Part shown: piece by piece, positions 49,301-58,320 of the stretch
Layout of the letters: each line of letters opens with the position of its first letter
Position numbering within the stretch: the first letter of the stretch is position 1
DNA from: Nipponacmea schrenckii
Lineage: Eukaryota > Mollusca > Gastropoda > Lottiidae
Length of the DNA stretch: 64,000 nt
Direction: 5' to 3'
Assembly (NCBI GenBank): GCA_030562195.1
Contig: CM060200.1
Span: 32,093,023-32,157,022, forward strand
Position numbers and translations under genes: made by a program
Notes under the pieces: model-generated
Seen by the model: the letters and a program-made list of their open reading frames with translations, nothing else
What the model was told of the DNA's origin: nothing
Databases searched by the model: none

Positions 49301-51943
49301 CAGGTGGATTTTTTCTTTTCTTAAAAATATCGACCGTACTCGAAGCAACGATGAAAAGTTCTCGTGACCGTGACAACCCCCCCCCCCCCCATCGACCATT
49401 TTATTTGATGGAGGTCGAAGGCCTGAAGTTTGAGATCGATATCACAAACTCCAAGCCCTCCCTCGTCGGGCGGTAGTTGAAGAGTGCTTCGGGCTATCCA
49501 ATTGCTTTTTCAATTCCAGATAAAGGAGTAGATAGCCCGATTCAGCTCTTTTAAAATTCGTTTATTTGGTTTGACTATTCTGCCGACGTACCAGACTTGC
49601 GATAATATGTATGTATTGAGGATGTGGATCTTTTCCCTGAATTTCAAGGTCCGATCTTTCCATTTGATAAGAGTGGTTCTGATCCTATTTAGTATAGGGT
49701 TCCAGTTCGAGTCGTGATTACTGTGGACTATAATCTGAAAAACATTCTGTCACATACGGGAGAGGGTATGTTGGCAATTTGTGAAGCAGTTTATTATTTT
49801 TTAAAAAAAAATAGGAATGATCACGTAGGTAGCACATTAGAAGAGCGTACTGTTCATTTATAGGTATCACGTCGAACGTGGACTCAGTCTTCGGTAAAAC
49901 GTCAAGAAGAATCACAGAAGAAGGGCAGAAGAAGTTTAAAGAGCACATCGCTCTTTACAGAAGAAGGACAGATGAAGTCATAAGAGCACATCGCTCTCTA
50001 CAAGAAGAAAGAAGACAGTAACAGAAGAAGAACGAAGAATTAAGATTCAGAAGACGAACGAAGAATTAAGATACAGAAGAAGAACTAAGAATGAAAATAC
50101 AGAAGAAGAACGATGAGTAAAGATATAGAAGCCATAGGAGCAGGTCGCTCCTTACTCAACGTCCGCGATATGGTTTTGATTACCGAAGCAGATACCATAC
50201 CTACCAGTCAGTCAGATATGATAGGACAAAATGTTATTACGTTCGGGTAAGACAACAATTTAACAAAACTATGCTCAACAAGAATATTGCCATTCATCTT
50301 CATTCAAATCTCTGTCTTTTCATTTTAATTCCACTTGGGTGTTGTTGAACCCACACAGTATTGTTATCTAAATAACTTAGTTTTTTTACTTGTTTTTTTT
50401 TTACTTGTCATAGCTTGTTAGATGGCATATTGTGCATTCACGTGATGAAACAATTGCCCATAAGAGATGTAAGAAATGATTTGGATGTAAAATTTGGGTC
50501 TTCGGTGGTCATCGGTAGTTTTCGGTTGTGAAAAGACGCACCGCTGGGAATAGGGTCAGCTAGTTTCAGCACTAGTAGTAACAGAACAAAACATATTGAT
50601 TCAATGGTAGTTACCTTTGTCAGATTGGCTCTACTAAATTACTAAGCTAAAAGCAGGCATGTAGCAAGGGGAAGTGGTGGGGGTCAGTGTAATCTTTCTC
50701 GCCCCCCCCCCCCTGGAAATTTTTTGATAATGTTCAAGCAGAGAACCAAAATGAAGTGGCTGATCAAATGAAAATAACATACCTGACAGAATGAATAAAC
50801 TGCATATCTGCAGGGGCGTAGCGTGACCATTTTGACTGGGGGGGGGGGGGATGTAACGTCTTAGTTTTACAGACGAACACGTGTAACGTCTAAGTTTTAC
50901 CGACGAACATGTGTTCTTCCGTGGGCAAAAATAACTTACTAGCACTTTTAAGTATATACATTATACACGAACGAAATCCATCGTTATAGCAAATCCTAAA
51001 CCTTTGAAAACCATATCAATCAGGGGTGTATCCAGAATATGCCTGAGAGGGGGGGACTGAAAGGTGGTTTTTCCAAGGCAAGTCCTGCAGGCCAAAGTCC
51101 TTTGTATTTGGCCCTTGCAGTGGCGGGGGGTTCGAGGGTCCTTCCCCGGAAAATTTTACATACTAGGAAACCCGGAGAATACATCTGACGCGATTTTGGA
51201 AGTCTTTTCCACTGGTCCAAATTATCACTTTCATCGGAAAACATATGTTTTCTATGTCCTTTTTCGACCTATTGTGCGTTTTACCGACATGGCCGGGGGT
51301 TTCGGGGGTTCTCCCCCAGAAAATTTTACAAACTAGGAAACCCGGAGAAAACATCTGACGCGATTTTGGAAGTCGTTTCGACCGGTCAAAATTATCAATT
51401 TTCAAATAACGAACAGCTTACCAATGACAAGGGTATCGGTTAACCAATCGGTTTTACCGAAGACTCCAGTCATAACCATCTTATACCGACCGATTCCGGT
51501 AGTTTCAGTAAAAAATGTTGACAGTTTACTGATAACATCATAACCAACACAAGGTTTTTACTTTTTAGGTTAATAGGTTTTACCGACGGTCCCACCTTGC
51601 CGTCTTTTATCGACCGATCATAACCAACACAATGTTTTGACTTTTTAGGTTAATTAATCGATCGATTCCGCGTTTTACCGACGGTTCCATCCATGACCCT
51701 CTTTTTACCGACCGATTCCTCGTTTTACCGACGAGTTCAGTAAAAGTGGGGGGGGGGATGTGACGGTAACTACGCCCCTGCATATCTGTGAAATTACAGT
51801 TCTTGAACCAGCGAGGAATATCGTTGTCTTTTCTTCTTGTCTCCGTTATCCAGGCGCAATTTTGGGGGTTTATCAATAGTTATAGGATTATTATTTTCTT
51901 CCAGATTTAGGATAAAGCGAAGTGATTTCCAGTGAAGAATATA
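46399..51943 (-). CDS. Unrecognised multi-exon gene, exon-like blocks
   Basis: Minus-strand blocks: 51,798-51,943 (phase 0 in, 2 out), 48,804-48,893 (2 in, 2 out) and 48,126-48,348 (2 in). These three join in one frame: LHWKSLRFILNLEENNN, RQRYSSLVQE, then AAFWTDMSAGGSDKTQAK, then PVTTEGKDGTVPKQWIPPRK, LSTNRPQLMTIPHVLPTL and FLIDEWPLAVTSSHELSN, reaching a TGA at 48,126. Further blocks are 47,604-47,701 (TLKRFGSDSVRYLLKDVIG, with an in-frame TGA), 47,341-47,446 (YQEYYAKKTDDGLVDYQ, ARWFQVPKDF, phase 1 out) and 46,399-46,460 (YRWLFSPDINPILLEE then stop, phase 1 in). The last two join in phase. The link between the first three and the last three is not established. No domain is recognised and the start exon is not found. 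It may be a gene or a fresh pseudogene. Confidence 0.45.
46690..46905 (-). mobile_element. tRNA-derived SINE, right-arm mirror copy
   Basis: Reverse complement of the SINE at 36,372-36,700, with an internal deletion near 46,790. The box B complement ggattgaaccc is present near 46,843. It was copied with the arm, so this is not an independent insertion. Confidence 0.75.
48903..50543. mobile_element. MULE-like DNA transposon, 1,641 bp, with 9-bp target duplication and captured sequence
   Basis: The left end reads GGGTGCGTCTTTTCACAGCC and the complement of the right end reads CGGTGCGTCTTTTCACAACC; similarity continues through ACTACCGA for about 60 bp. CTGGGAATA flanks both sides (48,894-48,902 and 50,544-50,552). 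A 9-bp duplication fits Mutator-like elements. No transposase is seen. The interior holds an L1/Tx1-like reverse transcriptase fragment and GAAGAA-rich repeats with agagcacatcgctct. It sits exactly at the acceptor of the exon at 48,804-48,893. Confidence 0.7.
49391..49700 (-). pseudogene. L1/Tx1-like LINE, 3' end of reverse transcriptase, inside the MULE-like element
   Basis: The minus strand reads NRIRTTLIKWKDRTLKFREK, then HILNTYILSQVWYVGRI, IYSFIW and LPPDEGGLGVCDIDLKLQAF, the arrangement seen after the catalytic core in L1/Tx1 reverse transcriptases. One stop interrupts it. It abuts a run of C at 49,376-49,390. Confidence 0.65.
50811..51780. mobile_element. hAT-type non-autonomous transposon, 970 bp, with 8-bp target duplication
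   Basis: Ends are CAGGGGCGTAGC at the left and GCTACGCCCCTG-like (tacgcccctg) at the right. CATATCTG is duplicated on both sides (50,803-50,810 and 51,781-51,788). Eight-base duplications with CAGGGG ends fit hAT elements. The interior is built from repeated ttttaccgacg and cgaccgattcc phrases plus two copies of a ggaaacccggagaa segment near 51,165 and 51,338. No transposase. It lies in the intron beside the exon at 51,798. Confidence 0.88.
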
Positions 51944-52464
51944 CTATAAATACATAGCCAAGCATGCCCTTTAAAGCATATTATTTATAAAATGTCCAGA
52001 ATCATCGGCTGTATAATGCCAAAAAAACGGTCGAATTGCCCCATTTGGTGACCTTGACCTTGGGGCGAGTTCATGTTTTGGCGAAAAAAACGGTTTTGTT
52101 ATGAAAAACACAAAATAATTATTATGAAAGAAGTAATGATATTAGTGTTGATTTCTACTTAACGGCTTAAAAGTATCAAGAAAATAAAAAATAAGTCATT
52201 TTAGAATTTATCAAAAATAAACTAAATTAATTTAACTGGACGTAAAACTCAAATGGCCCGCCCATAAGTTGCATTATTTTATTTTGATTGGTCAAAATTT
52301 TCCTATTCCTTGTAACCAATAGTATTTTGTTAGCTTTTAGCAGCCTTCTTAGAAGGTAACATTTTTACCGTACGGTACACGGTATTATGACTTTTGTTAG
52401 TCTTTATAACAGGCTAAGAGTACTAAGTATTTCGTTTTCATAAAGGTTAACTTTACAGGAACGG

Positions 52465-53097
52465 TTTGACAGATATAGAATTATAATCAAGCTTCAACTT
52501 ACAGGTAAGTCTCGCTTAATTTTTGTATACGCAACAGATCAAGTGACAAACTGAATGACTGTAATGGGGCCAACGTTTAATTCTTATATTCATATTTTTG
52601 ATAGAAATTAACTGTTTTTATATGAATGGTTATATTAATTTCCCACAAATCTTAATTTGTGTCATTGTTGCACATTGCCCTTCCTCATAGGGTTATGTGA
52701 TAAAAATAAACGACAGTTTACGTAACTGGTTTATTTTGAGGGAGTGGTAGCAGAATTGTAAAAAAAGGACGAAAACTACAATAAATATCTATATATATCT
52801 ATTTTCAACTCGAATTTTTCTTATGAAAATCCCCAATTTATTTTGTTATGTGAAACTAAAACCGGTCGTGCATTATTTCGAACAAAATGGATTGTTTTAT
52901 ATGCCTTTGACACAACCAATAGTTTTTGTATGAACGGCAAAGTGATATCTTATTTTGAACATTCATATATTGAGCTATAAGGTTCCGGACCGTATGGACA
53001 TTTTATGAAAGCAATTACTCATCAACCAATTTTGAAGTTGACGCGCACTAATCAATACGTGTACATACCTGTTATGTCTTAATATATGGCTAGGGTC
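52465..53097. other. AT-rich intergenic DNA, no gene seen
   Basis: Nothing recognisable apart from the boundary with the inverted-repeat outer block on the left and the Harbinger arm on the right. Confidence 0.45.
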
Positions 53098-53298
53098 TGC
53101 TCGTATAAATAAAGTTAGATGCCATCGTTTTTCGCTATTGTCACCTTGACATAAATGCTATAGTTGTTTTTCTGTATGCCTTCTTTAAAACAAAGGTGCT
53201 TTAAATACGTATATATGTGTCATCAATGCATCCGACAACTCCGGTGAAGTCCGCTTTTTGGTAGGTATCCCTTTGGTTGTTGCTGATGATATCTTCTT
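53098..53298 (-). repeat. 201-bp inverted repeat arm, left, Harbinger-derived
   Basis: Reverse complement of 55,363-55,563 with about three mismatches. Its minus strand encodes QKADFTGVVGCIDDTYIRI, the region round the first catalytic Asp of PIF/Harbinger transposases. It forms the boundary of the polymerase N-terminal fragment. Confidence 0.85.
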
Positions 53299-53937
53299 TT
53301 ATCAAACAGAAATGATTATTGTGTAAATACAAAACCCATTTAAATTGAGTGTTTATTTTTCTGGGATATAAACTTCTATCTTTAGGATTATAAATTTGGA
53401 ACGTAGTTTTATTTTTTTCATTGAATTCCCCGATTCGAGCTTGAGTCATTATTCCCCACCTATTATGTTTTGAATAAGAATAAATAAAATCATGAAATTC
53501 TTTTGTCAAATCACGTGTTAAAGCATGATTTACACACTTTATAAAACAAGCTCCGTCAGTTGGAATATAACAATATTTTCCAACATATTCTTTGATTGTA
53601 AATAGCAATTGAGTTCCTTTACCTACGTTTGATCTTTTGATTGATTTGAAATTGTCTGTACGATATATTATATGACCAGTAAAATACCAATCTGAACTAT
53701 CTGATTTTTCATTCATATTATCGACAACTCTGCCAATCATTGCCACATTAAAGAAAGCTAAAGTCATATTTTGTTTGAATTTTCCATCTTCGAAAATTTG
53801 TCCATCGATTTCAATTTGACCATTAAAAGTTTCAAACTCTTTAATTATATCAGAAATCACTTTCGCAAATAATTCATTGTAAATTTTTTTCTTCGGTTTT
53901 ACAGAATTTGATTCTTTTTTTTAATTGGTTTAGTCAT
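53299..53937 (-). pseudogene. Polinton protein-primed DNA polymerase B, N-terminal part
   Basis: Replicative polymerase of the Maverick/Polinton element. The segment has the N-terminal region typical of these polymerases, with YCYIPTDGACFIKCVNHAL, then NRWGIMTQARIGEF and LHNNHFCLIKEDI. It begins at an ATG at 53,937 that overlaps the stop of the upstream membrane protein, and a one-base slip in an A run at about 53,917 breaks the first codons. It is cut at 53,298 by the Harbinger arm. The rest of the polymerase lies on the opposite strand from 55,561. The exonuclease motifs I and II that should come between are not in the window. Non-functional. Confidence 0.8.
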
Positions 53938-54415
53938 GTTTCTTTTTCAATTTTTTATGCTCTATTTTTAAAGATTCAATTTTAATTAACAATTCATCGA
54001 ATATTTCATTAAATTCTTCGAGTTCTTCTATGGTAATAATTTTGTCAGATTTGCTTCTTTCGAAGAAAATAAATAATTTATCCAAATATGTTCGTATTAA
54101 ATTTGATATGGTTTTGTAATATAATTTCTTTTTAGAGGTAAACCCAATAGTAATTAAACCACATGATGATGTTTGAATCGCTGTCAAAGCCCCTAAGATA
54201 GATGGAATAAATATTGGAAGAGAAATACTTGCTGTTACAGTGGTTGCTGTTGCTATAAGACAAGCTGATATAACACTTACAGTTTTAAAAGTAGTGTCTA
54301 TCCTACTCCAACATTTTGTTAACTTTTTGTAATGATTGAATTTTTCTTCTAACTCTTTTGGTTTTCGTATCATGACATCTTGTAAATTCTGTGTAGTCAA
54401 ATCTTCTGTATTCAT
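53930..54415 (-). CDS. Polinton-associated small membrane protein, 161 residues, intact frame
   Basis: Two hydrophobic stretches at about residues 47-68 (VISACLIATATTVTASISLP) and 70-96 (IFIPSILGALTAIQTSS region) form a likely hairpin. They are followed by a basic, helical, charged C-terminal half (FFERSKSDK, LKIEHKKLKKK). Its stop overlaps the start codon of the polymerase N-terminal piece, an arrangement expected for co-transcribed element genes. Similar small membrane proteins accompany polymerase genes in some Polintons; that comparison is from memory and not checked. Function unknown. Confidence 0.6.
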   Translation of the reverse strand: MNTEDLTTQNLQDVMIRKPKELEEKFNHYKKLTKCWSRIDTTFKTVSVISACLIATATTVTASISLPIFIPSILGALTAIQTSSCGLITIGFTSKKKLYYKTISNLIRTYLDKLFIFFERSKSDKIITIEELEEFNEIFDELLIKIESLKIEHKKLKKKHD

Positions 54416-54419
54416 TTTT

Positions 54420-54664
54420 TAGGAATTAAATTAAGTGAATTTCTGATAAACCGATGTTTTTCTCAGAAATAAATATGTTATTGTTTTTATCTCTATAACC
54501 AAGAAATTCTATAATAATTACTATATTTACAGTGTAATTATGACCTGGAAGATGTTTCTCACCTTTATATTTAGCGATGGGAAACCGGGAAGTTTAGTTA
54601 GAAATTTCTGAATGTCCCCTGATCCAAAATAGGTTTTAGGGGAGTGAATGTTTATAAAAGACAT
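54420..54664 (-). pseudogene. Short relic resembling the start of a Polinton phospholipase A2-like protein
   Basis: From an ATG at 54,664 the frame reads KTYFGSGDIQKFLTKLPGF. After a shift, GEKHLPGHNYT follows, resembling the H-L-P-G-x-x-Y lead-in to the calcium loop of PLA2-like proteins found in some Polintons and parvoviruses. The catalytic His-Asp motif is not visible. Weak call. Confidence 0.3.
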
Positions 54665-55224
54665 TTTTTGGTCTATTTATTCTAAGAAGTCATAGAATAT
54701 TTAGACATCCGGTAGACCAACGTGGAGCATAGCGAAATGGAGGGATGCCGGATATCTAAATACTCTAATACTACTGCCAGCTGGAGTGATTCATTGGTAT
54801 AACTGATCAGGTCTCTGTCACGGCGTGATTCAAGTAAAAGAGAACTCCAGGACCACGATACAAAGGCATGAGAAAAAGCATAAGCAGTGTTGACTTCGCA
54901 CAACACATCAGGACGTATACTGTAACAAAGTTTTCATTTCATAAGTAAGTTGCTCAAGATTGTTGTTTGACTATTCATACATTCAATATTTAGGAGTCGG
55001 AATAATGTCCACGGTCTAGGATTGGATGCTTAAGGGTGAGAACTTTTCGGATCAAGATGACTACAGTTTGGCCTAAGGGTAGACCCTCACTATAATTATC
55101 CTTAATAATTACTTTAAAGACTTGACGCTTTAATGAAATTAATACTGATTGTGGTTTCTGGAGATCCACTGGTTCGAATTCTTCTATGAAAGGTGGTAAC
55201 ATCGTTGGTAATGGATCCATCATT
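54665..55224 (-). other. Unrecognised sequence with two short open frames
   Basis: Minus-strand frames at 54,682-54,906 (74 codons) and 54,990-55,223 (77 codons, DPLPTMLPPFIEEFEPVDL) show no motif I recognise. An inverted phrase, atatttagacatccgg and ccggatatctaaata, brackets 54,696-54,764. These may be lost element genes or insertion debris. Confidence 0.3.
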
Positions 55225-55452
55225 GCGGCATTACACCATTGGAAAAATGCAAATGTGCAATGCTGACGATTTTGGCGCTCTTCAGTCGACTGTATTAAGA
55301 GTCATCAATGGATTATCCGTCTAATCCTGAATTTAAAAAATAACTTGTCCAATTTTCAACAGAAGAAGATATCATCAGCAACAACCAAAGGGATACCTAC
55401 CAAAAAGCGGACTTCACCGGAGTTGTCGGATGCATTGATGACACATATATAC
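55225..55452 (+). pseudogene. PIF/Harbinger transposase fragment
   Basis: The plus strand reads HYTIGKMQMCNADDFGALQS then TVLRVINGLS, the helix-turn-helix region before the catalytic core in Harbinger transposases. After a break comes ADFTGVVGCIDDTYI with the first catalytic Asp. Stops and frame changes show decay. The second part lies in the inverted arm. Confidence 0.6.
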
Positions 55453-55563
55453 ATATTTAAAGCACCTTTGTTATAAAGAAGGCATACAGAAAAACAACTA
55501 TAGCATTTATGTCAAGATGACAATAGCGAAAAACGATGGCATCTAACTTTATTTATACGAGCA
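55363..55563 (+). repeat. 201-bp inverted repeat arm, right, Harbinger-derived
   Basis: Mirror of 53,098-53,298. Immediately right of it the polymerase C-terminal part begins on the plus strand. Confidence 0.85.
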
Positions 55564-57350
55564 TATCAACATGTAGCAAGAAGTTTAAAAGATTGGGGAA
55601 AATCATCAGAATTACCAATGAATTTAAGAAAGATTGATTTAGATATTGCGTCTATAAAAGAATCAAATTGGGAGTCCCGAAGAGAGGAATGGGAACCTTA
55701 TGCTAAAAGAGATACAATATGTTTAGGCATATGTTTGATCAAATACAATCAAGTTATGACATCTTTGATAAATCAAAGTGTAATAAATAATTTAATAGCT
55801 CCTGCCTTATCTCTTAAAGGTTGGTATCATCTGTATAAAGGAGAAAAAGTATATTCTCACGTAGATCCATTCATCAGACATTATGTCAGACGTTCTGTAA
55901 AAGGAGGTAGAGTTTCTGCAAACATAATAAAATTCAAATCGGATAAATTAGATGAAATTTGTAAAGTACTACAACATCATTTAAATACAACTGAGTCTGA
56001 TATAATTGAGTTATTCAAAAAATACCAACAGTCTTCTAAAGATTTTAACGAAGAGTTGAAGAAAATCTCTTGTTCTAAATTAATGGCATTTGACGCTAAC
56101 GGTCTTTATGCCTCTGCTATGTGTGATGGTGAATACCCAAAAGCTGAATCAGCAAGAGCTATAAAAGATTGTGAAAAGGTAGAATTTGTAAAGCTTTTCA
56201 ATAAACAACAATTTAGACCAAGGTGTGCTATTTTATCTGTTTGGTTTGAGTATCCAGATAATATGTTTTTTCAACCAATACCAGCCAAAGACAAAGTAAC
56301 TTACACTGTTATAGAGGATGATAAACCTAAAAAAAATCTGGTGATAAGATAAGATTTAGAAATGGATTTTGTAATGGCGTTCTCACTTCTGTTGACATAC
56401 AGGAAATTGTTCGAGCTGGTGGAAACATTATCAAAATATTAGATGGAATAGTCTATGAAGAAAATTTCAAAACACCTCCTTTTAAAGACTATGTTTTAAC
56501 TTTAAAGGAAGAAAGAAACAAATATAAACAACAGGGAAATTTAGTTGGCAGCGTATGAAATTACTTGGTAATTCTTTGTACGGAAAAACTGTTCAGAAAG
56601 ATATAAATACAGAATTTCATTTATGGTCTGAAGATACTCTTAAATTAAATTTTGATTCAAATATAAAAAGTTATGAAAAAGTAAATGAACAACAATATAT
56701 AGTGGAAAAAGAAAAGGAACAACCTGAAATTATCAAACAAACAAAAACAACAAGATTAACTCCGAGTCATTTGGGTTCATTCATCTTAGCACATAGCAAA
56801 CGAATAATGACTAATTTTATTCATGTTATTGATGGTTTTAAAAAACCAGAAATATATTATACTGATACAGATAATTTATACATATCAGATAGGAATTGGG
56901 ATATTTTAGAAAAAGCTGGATTAACTTCTGAAACGGAATATGGAAAAGGAAAGAATGATTATGGAGATTGGTTTATATTTAGCTCCAAAAGTAAAATACA
57001 ATATCATTCTAACTTCTAGTGGAGAATTAGTGGAAAAGAAAACTTTTAAAGGATATACAAAATCAAAGTTGAGTGTGGAAGATTATTTAAAATTAGCCAA
57101 TGGAAAAGATATTGAAAATGAATTCGATAAACCTTGGAAAAAAAGTTTTACAAACGGTGTGGTCATTCCGAAAGATAAACAAAAGAAAGTATTCAAACAT
57201 AATTTGAATTTGATTAAAAGAAAAGCACCAAACAGAAATGGAATTGTGTATCCTTATGATAATAAAGATGAAGTTAATATGGTTGAAAATTACGAATTCG
57301 ACGATTACGATTACATAATTATGGATGAAGACGAGGAAACGTGTAATTGA
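55561..57350 (+). pseudogene. Polinton protein-primed DNA polymerase B, C-terminal part, three frames
   Basis: Family B polymerase catalytic region. Exonuclease motif III is seen in EEWEPYAKRDTICLG. Palm motif A is MAFDANGLYASAM near 56,085, where Ser of the usual D-x-x-S-L-Y is replaced by Gly. Motif B is KLLGNSLYGK at 56,555. Motif C is YYTDTDNLYI near 56,857. The frame breaks at about 56,350 (the missing piece reads LTSVDIQEIVRAGGN in another frame), again at about 56,550 and near 56,990. The last piece ends at the TGA 57,348-57,350, tail to tail with the minor capsid gene, whose end overlaps by about 40 bp. Together with the inverted N-terminal half this polymerase cannot be made. Confidence 0.88.
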
Positions 57351-58026
57351 ATACATATTTCTTCCTCACCAAAATCTAAATATCTTCCACGTCCATCTTT
57401 TATATCTAAATTGATATCTTTAATACCTGTGGTATTTATTGGAAGATATGTTGTTTGAAACGGTTTTTCTACTATTCTATAACCGATGGGACCGTAAACG
57501 TCGGAATACTGAAAATGATTTGTTGTTTGTTTTTACTGAAAAATCCACTATCCACCAAATTGCAATGAATATTGATGATATCAATATTTGCTTTATAAGG
57601 AGCAAGTGTAGATTTGGTATACAATTTCTTTTCAAAACCTAATAATTCATTTATTGAGTTTTCTACATTGAAATCTACTTGATGTTTCGGTCTCAAATTT
57701 AGTTTTATTTTGTTCAGATTTAAATTGCCTTCGAATTCAATATTTGGTCTGTCCTTATGACTTCCGACAAATTGAGATATATATTCGTTAATGGAAACAT
57801 ATTCATAACATCCTGGTAATAATGTTCATAATTTAAATGTTCTTCCATCGTCTTTAGAAATTTTCAATTGGTTATTCTGTTCACTAACATTTCTTATTGA
57901 ATTGTAAACTGAAAAATATTTTAGTCCTAACTTGTAGCTTTTATTTGAATCTAGTTCACATTCATAATCTAGGGATAATCTTATTTTCGAGGACTTAGAT
58001 GTTATTATGAAAAACTCCTCATCCAT
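57311..58026 (-). pseudogene. Polinton minor capsid (penton-like) protein, broken
   Basis: In Polinton and adintovirus genomes a second, single jelly-roll capsid protein accompanies the major one. From the ATG at 58,026 (DEEFFIITSKSSKIRLSL, YECELDSNKSYKLGLKYFS) the frame hits a stop near 57,826 (RTFKL*). It resumes in another frame with LLGFEKKLYTKSTLAPYK and IDIINIHCNLVDSGFFSK, shifts again at about 57,472 and ends at TAA 57,311-57,313. The IHCNLV segment and the length (about 240 codons) fit the family as I know it. At least two breaks; not functional. Confidence 0.65.
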
Positions 58027-58320
58027 TTTTTACAACATTAATATAATCGTCTTTATTTATAATTCCCTTTTCTAATAATCTTTTTAAAATAGCGTGTATT
58101 TCATTTCAATCAGATTGATGTCCATGTTTCATTGCTTCAATAATTACATTAAGTCTGTTAAGTAATTGTTCGGGATCATCTGATAAAAAAGTTATTCCTT
58201 CTCCAGATATCAAATTATTGAATTCGTCTATTTCTTCTATGATTGGATTATTTTCACCATATTCATCCGATTCATCAACTTCATTCATGGCTTTGATATG
58301 TAGCTCAACTTCTTTCATTC
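58027..58320 (-). pseudogene. Polinton unknown protein fragment, acidic, with in-frame stop
   Basis: The frame reads MKEVELHIKAMNEVDESDEY, IIEEIDEFNNLISGEG, LSDDPEQLLNRLNVIIEAM and KHGHQSD, then a TGA, and in the same frame EIHAILKRLLEKGIINKDD up to a stop that overlaps the minor capsid ATG. The 5' end is cut by the Penelope insertion arm at 58,321. Confidence 0.5.

Larger units (their letters stand above)
43117..52464 (-). repeat. Giant inverted repeat, right side, interrupted
   Basis: 43,117-48,302 is the reverse complement of 34,750-40,194; 52,252-52,464 is the reverse complement of 34,535-34,745. The 3.95 kb between (48,303-52,251) has no counterpart in the left arm at that point. It holds two exons, two DNA transposons and a second, more diverged inverted version of 39,960-40,440 (50,553-50,810 plus 51,781-51,985). 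Confidence 0.88.

Noticed and set aside
49180..49380. 61-codon basic minus-strand frame ending near the C run
   Set aside because: Continuous with LINE debris inside the MULE-like element and with no recognisable motif; not called as a gene.
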